A DNA stretch of 64,000 nt, from positions 124,001-188,000 of the forward strand of contig JAJTBZ010000097.1 of NCBI GenBank assembly GCA_021286645.1, given 5' to 3'. Below are positions 7,696 through 16,642 of this stretch, one piece after another. The notes below the pieces were generated by a model. The model was not told the origin of the DNA. It did no database searches and saw only the letters and a list, made by a program, of their open reading frames with translations. The DNA comes from Ignavibacteria bacterium (GTDB lineage Bacteria > Bacteroidota > Ignavibacteria > Ignavibacteriales > Ignavibacteriaceae). Position 1 is the stretch's first letter. Each line of letters opens with the position of its first letter. Position numbers and translations under genes: made by a program.

Positions 7696-8916
7696 TTAAA
7701 AACGACCAATCCACAATTCGGGGTTTTGCGACTGCCTGCCGTTCCAAACCTCGAAGTGAAGTAAGAAGCCATCAAGTCCTTCATTGATCTGACCAAGGCT
7801 GCTGCCCGATTTAATCGTTTGTCCTTCGCGAACAGATACATTTGTGACTCTGCCATAAACAGTACGTAAATCGTTCGCATGGGTGACAATGATAACGGTT
7901 CCATAGCCGGGAATCCAGTTTATTACTGAAACTGTACCGTCAGCGGCGGCACGAACGGGTAACTCTCCCGAGGCTTTTATATCAATTCCGTAATTTACCG
8001 TTACTGTATTAAGCTTTTCATTCCGGCTTTGGCCAAAATGCCTGATTACGCTGCCATGTTGAATTGGCGAAAGCAGTTTCCCTTTATAATACGTGGTAAG
8101 AGGCGTACCGGTTTCCGCGGCGCGCTCATGTGGTGCCTCCGCTATTTCGGTTGACTTCTTTGAAGTCGTTTTTTGCTTCTGCGAGGCAATAGCTTTTTGA
8201 CGGGCTTTTTCGATGAGTTGAACAATTAAAGACTGAATTTTTTGTTCGGCTTTCTTTTTGGCATCAATATCAGCGGTAATGCTCGATTGATCTTTCCGAA
8301 CCCTTTCAAGTAATTGTTGTTTATTCTTTTGTTGTTGTTGCAGGTATAATTCTTCTTTTGTCTTCTGACTAATCAGGTTCTCTTTTTCTATTCTATCCTG
8401 ATTTAGTTCTTTTTGCAGGGCTATTGTTTGTATCCTGGTTGAATCGATTCTGGCGAGTTCACGAGCCGCGTTTTCAGAAAACGAGCGGGAATAGGTGCGC
8501 ATGAGTCCTTTTTTATATGTTGCGAGCGAATCGACAAAAACGCGATGATTCACCTGAAACATAGCCTGATATCGATGAGTCATAAACGCTGAATAGCTGG
8601 ACTTCAGGAAATTAGTCTGATATTCTAAGGCCTTAATCTGGTTTTGCGTATTTTCAATAAGCAGTTGTCTTTGTTCAACCTCTTCCTGAAGAGTGTTTAC
8701 GAGTCGGGTTATTAAATGAATTTGCCTATTATATGTTTCCAACAGATCTTTGGTTCGTTTCTCTTTTGTTTTCGTTGACCGTAGATCTTTTTCCAGCTTA
8801 GAGATTTCCGAGCGTAAATTATCTAATTCCTTCTGCTTGCTCGCAATTTTTTGGGTCTGCCCCATAAGCGAAGCAGAAAGCAGAATACAGACGGCCAGGA
8901 ATAATGACAATCGCAT
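7696..8916 (-). CDS. EnvC-like murein hydrolase activator (degenerate M23/LytM)
   Basis: The 406-residue protein has a signal peptide (1-20), a long coiled coil (about 20-250) and a C-terminal LytM domain (about 285-406). Catalytic features are incomplete. The first zinc-ligand histidine is replaced by Asn308 in NYGID, and the HxH pair is reduced to Leu385-x-His387 in LLHFEVW, although Asp312 remains. Such loss is known in EnvC and NlpD, which activate cell-separation amidases instead of cutting peptidoglycan. It follows the DUF4292 and TPR lipoprotein genes in one direction, an order common in Bacteroidota, so all three probably serve envelope biogenesis or division. Confidence 0.9.
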   Translation of the reverse strand: MRLSLFLAVCILLSASLMGQTQKIASKQKELDNLRSEISKLEKDLRSTKTKEKRTKDLLETYNRQIHLITRLVNTLQEEVEQRQLLIENTQNQIKALEYQTNFLKSSYSAFMTHRYQAMFQVNHRVFVDSLATYKKGLMRTYSRSFSENAARELARIDSTRIQTIALQKELNQDRIEKENLISQKTKEELYLQQQQKNKQQLLERVRKDQSSITADIDAKKKAEQKIQSLIVQLIEKARQKAIASQKQKTTSKKSTEIAEAPHERAAETGTPLTTYYKGKLLSPIQHGSVIRHFGQSRNEKLNTVTVNYGIDIKASGELPVRAAADGTVSVINWIPGYGTVIIVTHANDLRTVYGRVTNVSVREGQTIKSGSSLGQINEGLDGFLLHFEVWNGRQSQNPELWIGRF

Positions 8917-8966
8917 ATAATTACTCAGTCATTGTCTAATTCGCAGAATAAAATTATACTGTAAAC

Positions 8967-9761
8967 CTACCATTTAATTACATCCGCGTCATCAGGGATT
9001 TTGAAATCGATAACCGAATTTTTTTTATTAACTGAAACATTTTTGTATTCAATAGATATCATCTGACCATCACTTTGGCGGCGGACTACAGTGCGTTTCG
9101 GAATTGAAAGAGCCTCAACGAAAATAAAATCCTTGTATTCGGCTTCAAGAAGAGAATTTCCTTTAAGGTCTTCGTGCTTTGCCGATACGGTACATAAATC
9201 CCTGACATCAATAGAATAGCGTGTTGATGTGCTCTGGAGGGAATCAATATAGGTTAGCAGATACTTATCCTGTACGATATCAAAAAAAGTAGGTTCCTTA
9301 TACAAATGCTCGCTAAGATTAACAGCGCCGGTGAAGGCATCGATAAGCTGCGGCAAAGGAAGATCAATTTTAAAAATCTCTTTCAAAACATTATCATTCA
9401 GCGCGCCGGTATACACCGTATTATTAAGTGATTCAAGGAAAGTGAAATCTGATTTTGTCACCAGAATTTGAGCCAAATCGATACCGAAGGGGCCGTAGAT
9501 ATTTATATAAATGGAATCCGGTTTATGCAGAATTACTTTAAACGAAGCGCTATTATCGAAAGTTGAAGTTTTTACGGCGATAGTGCCGGTGCCTTCGAAA
9601 GTTTTAACCTTGCGTCTGTTGGCTTCAAGTTTGTTAATCAAACGTTCAGAGGATAATTTTTCATAAGTTGTTTCCTGCTGAACAGCCGGGGCGCAGCCGG
9701 TAATATAGAAAAGAGCAACAAAGCTGAGTAAAATAGCCGATACAATAAATTTATTATGCAT
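8967..9761 (-). CDS. DUF4292 family lipoprotein
   Basis: This 264-residue protein has a lipobox FYITGC with the acceptor cysteine at residue 23. The mature part begins with a helix and then beta strands around FEGTGTIAVKT and SIYINIYGPFGIDLAQ, the pattern of DUF4292, which has a LolB-like outline. That suggests binding of lipid or lipoprotein at the outer membrane, but no function is established. The start shares one base with the TPR gene's stop (TAATG), indicating translational coupling. The EnvC-like gene follows after 50 bases. Confidence 0.88.
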   Translation of the reverse strand: MHNKFIVSAILLSFVALFYITGCAPAVQQETTYEKLSSERLINKLEANRRKVKTFEGTGTIAVKTSTFDNSASFKVILHKPDSIYINIYGPFGIDLAQILVTKSDFTFLESLNNTVYTGALNDNVLKEIFKIDLPLPQLIDAFTGAVNLSEHLYKEPTFFDIVQDKYLLTYIDSLQSTSTRYSIDVRDLCTVSAKHEDLKGNSLLEAEYKDFIFVEALSIPKRTVVRRQSDGQMISIEYKNVSVNKKNSVIDFKIPDDADVIKW

Positions 9762-11587
9762 TAGAGAGAACCTTTTTCAATTTTAATTTTAATATCATTT
9801 TTCGTTGAATCTTTTTCAAAAGCTTTTTTCCAATAGTTAACAGCTTCTGATTTATTGCCTAACTTAAACATTACATCGCCCAAATGATCGAGGATAGGCG
9901 ATTTTTCTCCTCCTGTTTTAAGCGACTGTTCTATTAACTCCTTTGCCTCGGAATAACGACCCATCTGATAGTATATCCAGCCTTTTGTATCGAGGAAAGA
10001 AGAATTGGCAGGTTCTTTAAGAAGCGCGGTTGTAACCATACGTAAAGCTTCATCAAGCCTGATATTTCGCTTTGAAAGTGAATAAGCGTAATTATTATTA
10101 ACAGTAGCGTTCGCGGAATCGAGTTTAAGGGCAAGAGCATAAATGCTATCGCAATCGCTCCACATTTCCTTATCATCGTAGATAAGGCCAAGTGTACCCA
10201 TCACTTCAACATTGGTAGAATCGAGAGCAAGCGCATGGATGAGCTGTAAAATTGCTTCGTTGGTTTTGTTCGCTTTATTAAGTGAATAACCATAGGCAGA
10301 AAGCACATTGACTTCAGTAGGATTTAATTTGGAGGCTTTCTTGAGATGAATGCAGGCATTTTCATAGTTTTCCAACTGCATGTATGAAAGCCCTAAAAGG
10401 TAGTTTATTGGGAACTCCTCTGAAAACTTTTCTTTTACTTCAGAAAGTGTTTTTATAGCTTCATCGTATTTATGGTTGTCAAAATAGATTCCTGCTATAC
10501 GGAACCAGGCCTCCGAATTCCAGGGGGCAAAAGTTACCACGTTATGAAAATAGTTAAGGGCAAGTGAGTCTTTATGTTCGGCAATTGCAATGGCCCCAAG
10601 GTACATTCGTACATCCCAATCAGAAGTGTCTTTATCCAACGGGGCGAGCATATTTTTCGAAACCTCAAGCAATGTAGAATCTTTAAAAGAAGCGGCAAAG
10701 TAGAGCGCGCCGATACGCAGTTTCGATTCTTTGGTAACGGTAGTATCATTAAACGCCTTCAAATAATACGGAGAAGCTTCTTTCAACTTCCCTTTGCTTA
10801 AAAGAATTTGCCCTTTCTTTTCCATAAGTAAAATTTCATTTGGGAAGAATTCCTCTAACGAGGTTAAATGCGTAAGAGCAGAATCTTCCTGTTTGTTTTT
10901 AATCAAAAGGTCGGTAAGAAGCAATTGCAAAGGCAGGTTATCAGAGTCGGTCTGCGATATTTCTCTTACAACAGTAATACAGCCATTAAGATCGCCAATT
11001 CGCTCATAAATTTCTGCCATGTGCTTCAGAATGGTAATTTCGGAGCCAATATGATTTAAAACATTGCGATAAATAGCGAGGGCTTTTTTCGGCTGAGTGT
11101 TTTCATATAATAAAGCGAGTTTTGATGCGGACTCATCATCGGTTGAATCGCGACGAAGAATCGAATTGAGAACGGCAATCGCGGAATCCTGAAGGCGTGA
11201 AGCATTATAAATCTCTACCAGAAGGAACATGTATTCGGTATTGGTTGAATCCAGTTCAACAGCCCTGCGTGCATTCGGAAGGGCTGAGGCAAGTTTATTC
11301 AACAGGTAGTAATCTTTACCGAGTGAGTAATATATAGAAGGTTGAGGGCATAATTGTACCCCCTCCTGAAACTCCAGAATAGCTGCGGCGTAATCACCTT
11401 TTGCCTCCATGCCTAAACCGGTAACGTAATGTTCCATAGCCTGGTCGCAGCCTACTTTCCGGTTGGCTTCCATTTTTTGCAATGCGGCGTTGTGGGCCGA
11501 ATCGTTGGCAGAGCCCGAGCATCCCACGATGAATATAGTGCCAAGGCCGAGAGTAATAAGAATATAATACAGTGCGCGTCGCTTCAT
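9761..11587 (-). CDS. Tetratricopeptide-repeat lipoprotein
   Basis: The 608-residue protein starts with a signal peptide ending in the lipobox FIVGC (Cys about 23). Almost all of the rest is tandem TPR helices, roughly 14 to 16 units, with typical stretches such as YYSLGKDYYLLNKLASALP and AWFRIAGIYFDNHKYDEAI. TPR lipoproteins act as scaffolds in the periplasm. It heads a unit with the DUF4292 lipoprotein (one-base overlap) and the EnvC-like activator, so a role in outer-membrane or peptidoglycan assembly is likely. The partner is unknown. Confidence 0.9.
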   Translation of the reverse strand: MKRRALYYILITLGLGTIFIVGCSGSANDSAHNAALQKMEANRKVGCDQAMEHYVTGLGMEAKGDYAAAILEFQEGVQLCPQPSIYYSLGKDYYLLNKLASALPNARRAVELDSTNTEYMFLLVEIYNASRLQDSAIAVLNSILRRDSTDDESASKLALLYENTQPKKALAIYRNVLNHIGSEITILKHMAEIYERIGDLNGCITVVREISQTDSDNLPLQLLLTDLLIKNKQEDSALTHLTSLEEFFPNEILLMEKKGQILLSKGKLKEASPYYLKAFNDTTVTKESKLRIGALYFAASFKDSTLLEVSKNMLAPLDKDTSDWDVRMYLGAIAIAEHKDSLALNYFHNVVTFAPWNSEAWFRIAGIYFDNHKYDEAIKTLSEVKEKFSEEFPINYLLGLSYMQLENYENACIHLKKASKLNPTEVNVLSAYGYSLNKANKTNEAILQLIHALALDSTNVEVMGTLGLIYDDKEMWSDCDSIYALALKLDSANATVNNNYAYSLSKRNIRLDEALRMVTTALLKEPANSSFLDTKGWIYYQMGRYSEAKELIEQSLKTGGEKSPILDHLGDVMFKLGNKSEAVNYWKKAFEKDSTKNDIKIKIEKGSL

Positions 11588-11764
11588 AAAAACTCAGTAA
11601 TATCACTCATTGAGACACATAAACGAGATATTTAGTTCAATAATCGGCTTCATGATAAAGCGGCTTGAACCGGAGTAACCCCGGAATAGCAGGGGATAGC
11701 AGCAAAAGATTTCGTATTTTGTGCCTGTGTTTCGAAAAATATTCTATTAAAATACGCATTTTTT

Positions 11765-12685
11765 ATGGAAAAATATGACTTAGGGCTCGCATATTGCTGG
11801 GAATATGATACGGAATTTCTCGCGCAGGTAGAATATACATTGCAAAAAGCCGGTCTATCCACATTTATTATCAGCGACCATAATATAGAAGAAGTTGCCG
11901 AGCGGGTGCAGGATAAGGATTTACTGTTTCGGTTTTATCTGGATCGTGCCTGGGATGTAAATGAGGACTATGAGCAACTTGGTAAAGCGCTTGCCCGCAG
12001 AAGGACAATTATTTTCAATCCCTATAAAAAGGTGCTCCACGCGATAGATAAGGCAACAATGCATCTTGAGTTTATTACTCACGGCATTAATACACCATAT
12101 TCAATAATAATACCGCCTAAAGCCGAGTCGGATGATATCTATTTATCGCTGAGTGATCTGGCGATTTTAGGCAGGCCCTTTATAATAAAACCGTGTAATA
12201 CAACGGGTGGCGGAATAGGTGTAGTAACCGGTGCGGAGTCGCTTGAGGAAATTATTTCGGAGCGCGATGTTTACCACGAAGATAAATATATAATACAGGA
12301 AAAGGTTTATCCGGCGATGATGGATGGCCGCCGCGCATGGTTCCGATGCTTTTGGGCTTTCGGGCGACCTATACCGGCCTGGTGGGATGATCAAACTCAT
12401 ATGTATGAAATTCTTACCGATGAGCAGTTGAAGCATTATAAGCTCAGGAAACTTTTTTCATTAACAAAAAAAATAGCGGATATTACCGGTCTGGATTTCT
12501 TTTCAACGGAAATAGTTTATACAACAAAAGAAATGTTTGTGGCCGTTGATTACCTGAATGATCAGTGTGATATGCGCATGCAGAGGAACCATTTTGACGG
12601 GGTCCCCGATGTGATAGTTGAGCAAATAATTGAAAATTTACGAAAAACAATAATACGGCTAAAGGCCAAATATCGTTTACATTAG
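11765..12685 (+). CDS. ATP-grasp domain protein, D-Ala-D-Ala ligase-like
   Basis: This 306-residue protein has an N-terminal alpha/beta part and a central ATP-grasp domain. The ATP-binding loop is visible as RPFIIKPCNTTGGGIGVV, followed by YIIQEKVYP. The metal-binding end is around EIVYTTKEMFVAVDYLNDQCDM, with an acidic residue and Asn in place. ATP-grasp enzymes join a carboxylate to an amine or thiol through an acyl-phosphate. The substrate cannot be told; D-Ala-D-Ala ligase itself is unlikely because the family-specific segments differ. It is followed after 4 bases by a small membrane protein with an Ig-like domain. Confidence 0.82.
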   Translation: MEKYDLGLAYCWEYDTEFLAQVEYTLQKAGLSTFIISDHNIEEVAERVQDKDLLFRFYLDRAWDVNEDYEQLGKALARRRTIIFNPYKKVLHAIDKATMHLEFITHGINTPYSIIIPPKAESDDIYLSLSDLAILGRPFIIKPCNTTGGGIGVVTGAESLEEIISERDVYHEDKYIIQEKVYPAMMDGRRAWFRCFWAFGRPIPAWWDDQTHMYEILTDEQLKHYKLRKLFSLTKKIADITGLDFFSTEIVYTTKEMFVAVDYLNDQCDMRMQRNHFDGVPDVIVEQIIENLRKTIIRLKAKYRLH

Positions 12686-12689
12686 AAAA

Positions 12690-13073
12690 ATGGAAAAAAG
12701 TACCATCATTATATTAATTTCAGTTTTAGTATTACTGGCAGCGTTCTTACTACATAATTACGTGTTCAGCATTTATGAAACGAAAATAGAAATGAGTCGG
12801 ACGCAATTATTTGCTGATGGCATTTCTGAATTGGAAATTACTGCAACCCCGGTGAACGGGTTAGGATTTCCGGCGCCTTTTAGAAACAGCAATACTACCT
12901 TCGTAATTGAAGAGGGTAAGAAACTTGTAGAAATAACAATGCTGAATGAAAAAAGTGGTAAACTACGCCTTCGCGCGAAATTTACTCCCGGGAAAGTAAT
13001 AGTTTTGGTAAAGCCGAAATATGCTTTATTCCCCACGAGGGTAGAGATACTGGTGGAGATGAACGTAGCCTGA
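12690..13073 (+). CDS. Small membrane protein with Ig-like domain
   Basis: This 127-residue protein has one N-terminal hydrophobic segment (about 5-24) and an extracytoplasmic beta domain of about 95 residues. The opening, IEMSRTQLFADGISELEITATPVN, resembles the start of invasin/Big_1-type Ig domains. It begins 4 bases after the ATP-grasp gene and is probably in the same unit. Its stop codon lies directly against the end of the convergent tetR gene. Function unknown. Confidence 0.7.
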   Translation: MEKSTIIILISVLVLLAAFLLHNYVFSIYETKIEMSRTQLFADGISELEITATPVNGLGFPAPFRNSNTTFVIEEGKKLVEITMLNEKSGKLRLRAKFTPGKVIVLVKPKYALFPTRVEILVEMNVA

Positions 13074-13679
13074 CTAACGCTTCATGAACCATTCCATCCA
13101 CTGTTGACTCATATGCTCTATTGCCTGAGCGTCTTCGGTGGTGCGAATTGTTTTTTCAACCAAGCTCGAATGCAATTGATAAATGAAAGAAAACCCGTAA
13201 CTCTGAAACGCGAAGTTTTCTTTTACCAGGGAAGTGAGTCGTTCGTTACCTCCCGGCAGGTTTACATGTAGAGCGAGATTCAAAACTGAAGTTTCCTGTT
13301 TAAGGAAAGTCTGAAAGATTTCATCTTCTACCGGCAGCGATGAGTCGTTGAGAATATTCATAATCATTCGGAAAAGTAATTTATACGACTGAGGCATGGA
13401 GGACTTTAGATTAAGGTATTGCCTTACCTTTGTTTCCGGGTCAAGTTGTTCGTCATTGAACATAGAAGTAATAGAACTGAGGTAATTCTCAATTTCAGAA
13501 TTAATACAACTATAATAGATATCTTCCTTTGTTGCAAAGTAATGGTACAAAGTAGATTTGGCAATTCGGAGGTCGCGGGCAATCTCTTCAATGCTGGTTT
13601 TATAGAGTCCATGCTTAATAAAGCGCTTTTGAGCGGCTTTTAGGATTTCGGACTTACGTTTTTCGAATTTCTCTGACAT
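13074..13679 (-). CDS. TetR/AcrR family transcriptional regulator
   Basis: This 201-residue protein has the TetR DNA-binding domain at its N-terminus (about 5-55): KRKSEILKAAQKRFIKHGL, then SIEEIARDLRIAKSTLYHYFATKEDIYY. The rest is an all-helical ligand domain too variable to name a ligand. It is divergent from the foldase gene at 13782 with about 100 bases between, so it may control that gene or itself. It converges with the Ig-like membrane protein without any gap. TetR proteins usually repress transport or lipid genes. Confidence 0.93.
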   Translation of the reverse strand: MSEKFEKRKSEILKAAQKRFIKHGLYKTSIEEIARDLRIAKSTLYHYFATKEDIYYSCINSEIENYLSSITSMFNDEQLDPETKVRQYLNLKSSMPQSYKLLFRMIMNILNDSSLPVEDEIFQTFLKQETSVLNLALHVNLPGGNERLTSLVKENFAFQSYGFSFIYQLHSSLVEKTIRTTEDAQAIEHMSQQWMEWFMKR

Positions 13680-13781
13680 TAGCAGACCTCTAATCTGTAA
13701 AAATTAATTGATTATTTGCCTATATCTATCTATTTTATGTGGTTATTTCAAAAATACTAAAAAATTGGAGACTTTTTTAAT

Positions 13782-15866
13782 ATGCCAATGATGACGCGAT
13801 TGAGAGAAATAGCTCCTGCGTTTATAACGACTATAGGAGTTCTATTTATTCTGTTTATGGTTTTTTCCGATTCGAGGATAGCTGAGATCCTTGGAGCACA
13901 TAAAACCAATGTGGGATCCATAAACAGTAAAGATATATCATATCAGGAATTTAATAAATTTGTTGACCAGGCACGGCAAAATCAAAAAGAATCCACCGGT
14001 AAAGATATCGATGAGGAGAATATTGATCAGTTCAGAGATCAGGTATGGGATGCCGTAGTTAGCAAAGAATTGACCGATCGTCAGATGGAAAAATTTGGCA
14101 TAAAGGTATCTGACAAGGAATTACAGGAAGCAATTATTGGTCCGAACCCGCCCGATTTCCTGAAAAGAGGATTTATTGACAGTACCGGTCGTTTTCTGCG
14201 TGATGCTTATTTAACTGCATTGCGTGACCCCCGCAATAAACCGCAGTTGCTTAAAGTTGAAACTTTTATGCGTGAACAAATGGCCAGCGATAAATTAATG
14301 CAGTTCGTTAACACTGCAGTTAATGTATCTGATGCAGAAATAAAGCGCCGTTTTATCGATCAGAATGTACGCATGACCGCCGATTACGTGCTGGTAGATG
14401 CAAATGCATTCGCCGATAAAGATGTTCAGGTTTCTGCCGATGAGATGAAGGATTATTATAAAGCTCATCCGGAAAAATTCAAAGTAGAAGACCAGCGTAA
14501 AATTAAATTTGTACATTTCCCTATTGCGGCAACCAAAAATGATACGAATTTGGTTCGTACACAATTGGAGAACCTGGTTGAAAAGATTAAGAGCGATACA
14601 ATTTCATTTAAAGAATATGTAGGCATGTATTCAGAAGCTCCGTATTCAAAAGACACTCTTGATTTATCACAACTTCCGGAAAATATCGTTTCTGTGTTCA
14701 GCGGTGTTCAGAGCGGTACGGTAGTCGGTCCGTTGGCATCGCCTGCTGGATATGGCGTTTACAAATATTTAGGTTCTTCAGACAGCAAAGACCCGATTGT
14801 TCGTGCATCACATATTCTTGTAAAGTCAACCGGTAATGATGCTGCCGATTTAGCACAGGCAAATAAAGTATATGAAGAAGCAGTAAAAGGCAATTTCGCA
14901 GAAGTTGCTGCCAAATATTCTGCTGATCCGGGTAGTGTATCAAAAGGCGGCGATCTCGGCTGGTTCGGTAAAGGCCGTATGATTAAAGAATTTGAAGATG
15001 CATGCTTCGGCGGTACAGTCGGTTCCGTTCAGAAACCGATTAAAACAAATTTCGGTTACCATATTATTAAAGTTACTGCTAAATCAACCAAGCGTTATGC
15101 AGTCGAAAAAATCGTTCAAAGTGTAAAACCGTCTCCAACTACCAGAGAACAGATTTATAAAAAAGCTGCAGATTTCGCGTTCACAGCAGATAAAAATGGT
15201 TATGAGAAACAAGTAGCAGAAGATAAGCTTGTTGAGCAGGAAAGTGCTCCGTTTACCGAAGATGCTTTCGCTGTACCAGGTGTTGGCTACAACAAAGCGA
15301 TTGTTCATTTTGCTTTTGATAATAGCGTTAATACTATCAGTCCGGCTTTCAGGGTTGGACAGTCTTACATTGTATTCAGGGTTTCCGAAGTAATTAAACC
15401 CGGTGTAAAGAAATACGAAGAAGTTGAAAAAGAAGTTAAAGCCATGGTGCTGCATGAAAAGAAGATGGAAAAAGCAAAACAAATGGCTGAAAACTTAAAG
15501 AAACAAATCGGCACTGATTTCGCGAAAGCCAGCCAGATATCCGGCCAGGCACGTGTAGGTAATGCTGCACAGTTTAGCCCGAATGGCAGCGTACCGGGTG
15601 TGGGTTTAGATTATAATTTTGCTGCTGAAGCTTATAAAGCTCAGTTGAATCAGGTTACCGGTCCTGTTAAAGGTGTACGCGGGTATTACCTGATTAATGT
15701 AAAAGAAAAGAATGGCTTTGATCAGAAAGCTTACGACACACAGTGGAACGCGCTTCGTGATCAGATTATTGCTGAAAAGAAGCAGATGCTCTTCAGTCAA
15801 TGGCTTGCAAAGCTGAAAGAAACAGCGAAGATCAAAGATCATCGTTATCAGTTTTATCAGCAATAA
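13782..15866 (+). CDS. Periplasmic peptidyl-prolyl isomerase, SurA/PpiD type
   Basis: The 694-residue protein begins with one membrane segment (about 15-30) and a SurA_N-like helical region. The parvulin domain is near 340-450, starting VRASHILVKS and containing VAAKYSADPGSVSKGGDLGWFGKG and FGYHIIKV. A long C-terminal chaperone-like part follows. An earlier segment (about 210-330) may be a second, degenerate parvulin domain. The single N-terminal anchor and length resemble PpiD more than soluble SurA. It likely helps outer-membrane or secreted proteins fold. It is followed by a clear intrinsic terminator. Confidence 0.9.
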   Translation: MPMMTRLREIAPAFITTIGVLFILFMVFSDSRIAEILGAHKTNVGSINSKDISYQEFNKFVDQARQNQKESTGKDIDEENIDQFRDQVWDAVVSKELTDRQMEKFGIKVSDKELQEAIIGPNPPDFLKRGFIDSTGRFLRDAYLTALRDPRNKPQLLKVETFMREQMASDKLMQFVNTAVNVSDAEIKRRFIDQNVRMTADYVLVDANAFADKDVQVSADEMKDYYKAHPEKFKVEDQRKIKFVHFPIAATKNDTNLVRTQLENLVEKIKSDTISFKEYVGMYSEAPYSKDTLDLSQLPENIVSVFSGVQSGTVVGPLASPAGYGVYKYLGSSDSKDPIVRASHILVKSTGNDAADLAQANKVYEEAVKGNFAEVAAKYSADPGSVSKGGDLGWFGKGRMIKEFEDACFGGTVGSVQKPIKTNFGYHIIKVTAKSTKRYAVEKIVQSVKPSPTTREQIYKKAADFAFTADKNGYEKQVAEDKLVEQESAPFTEDAFAVPGVGYNKAIVHFAFDNSVNTISPAFRVGQSYIVFRVSEVIKPGVKKYEEVEKEVKAMVLHEKKMEKAKQMAENLKKQIGTDFAKASQISGQARVGNAAQFSPNGSVPGVGLDYNFAAEAYKAQLNQVTGPVKGVRGYYLINVKEKNGFDQKAYDTQWNALRDQIIAEKKQMLFSQWLAKLKETAKIKDHRYQFYQQ

Positions 15867-15882
15867 AAGTTGCTAAAAAAAA

Positions 15883-15906
15883 CCTCCCTCGCGGAGGTTT
15901 TTTTTT
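15883..15906 (+). terminator. Intrinsic terminator after the foldase gene
   Basis: A CCTCC / GGAGG stem (15883-15887, 15893-15897) with a 5-base loop is extended by an A-run on the left pairing with a T-run on the right. A tract of eight or more T follows. It lies 17 bases after the foldase stop and could work in both directions. Confidence 0.85.
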
Positions 15907-16043
15907 ATTTAAACTTCCGGAATTCCATGGTAACCCTTATTTTAGGTGGGGAAAAAACAGTAACCGATTCCTTATTAATTCTGTTTATGCCGGTGTGCGC
16001 TGTCACTATGGCTAAAGTTTTTATTAAGTATATTGTTTGAGCA

Positions 16044-16072
16044 TTTAGCAGAGGGGAAAAAAGTTATATAAT
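16044..16072 (+). promoter_or_regulatory. Possible promoter of aroK-aroB
   Basis: A perfect -10 box TATAAT lies at 16067-16072. At a 17-base spacing upstream is TTTAGC (16044-16049), only a partial -35 match. The ATG of aroK is 18 bases beyond the -10 box, giving a very short leader. The weak -35 keeps this tentative. Confidence 0.35.
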
Positions 16073-16090
16073 GAATTACAATGCATAGTA

Positions 16091-16642
16091 ATGAAAAAAA
16101 GTAAAAGAATATTTCTTACCGGCTTTATGGGCGCCGGGAAAAGCACTATTGGTTATATATTGGCAAATACTCTGGGCTGGGCATTTTATGACCTTGACAG
16201 GGAAATAGAAGCACGTGTAGGCATGAAGATTACCGAATACTTTAAACTTCATGGTGAAATTGCATTCAGGGAACTTGAAACAGAGACATTAAAAATATAT
16301 TCAGAAAAGGATTTTGCAGTAATAGCATTAGGCGGCGGGGCAATTTTGAAAGATGAAAACTATACGACTACAAAGGAAACCGGCGTATTGGTTTATCTTC
16401 GTGCAACGCCCGAACAAATTTTTTACCGGCTGCGATATAAATTAGACCGCCCGTTATTTCAGACCGTTGAGCAAAAACCTATGGCGCGCGATGAAGCCAT
16501 GAAAAAAATTCAATCTATGTTGGATGAGCGGGAAAAATACTACCTGCGTGCAGATGTAATAATTGAAAGTGACCAGGCAAACGTGGGGCAATTGATAGAC
16601 AACCTTGTAAGAAAATTATCGAAACGGTTAGAGAAGAAATGA
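16091..16642 (+). CDS. aroK: Shikimate kinase
   Basis: This 183-residue enzyme phosphorylates shikimate with ATP in the aromatic amino acid pathway. The P-loop GAGKST is at 14-19. YDLDREIEARVGMKITEYF gives the shikimate-binding DxD region, and ALGGGA near residue 80 is the GGG loop. RLRYKLDRPLF matches the lid region with its arginines. Length is normal. The stop overlaps the aroB start by four bases (ATGA), so the two steps of the pathway are translationally coupled. Confidence 0.96.
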   Translation: MKKSKRIFLTGFMGAGKSTIGYILANTLGWAFYDLDREIEARVGMKITEYFKLHGEIAFRELETETLKIYSEKDFAVIALGGGAILKDENYTTTKETGVLVYLRATPEQIFYRLRYKLDRPLFQTVEQKPMARDEAMKKIQSMLDEREKYYLRADVIIESDQANVGQLIDNLVRKLSKRLEKK

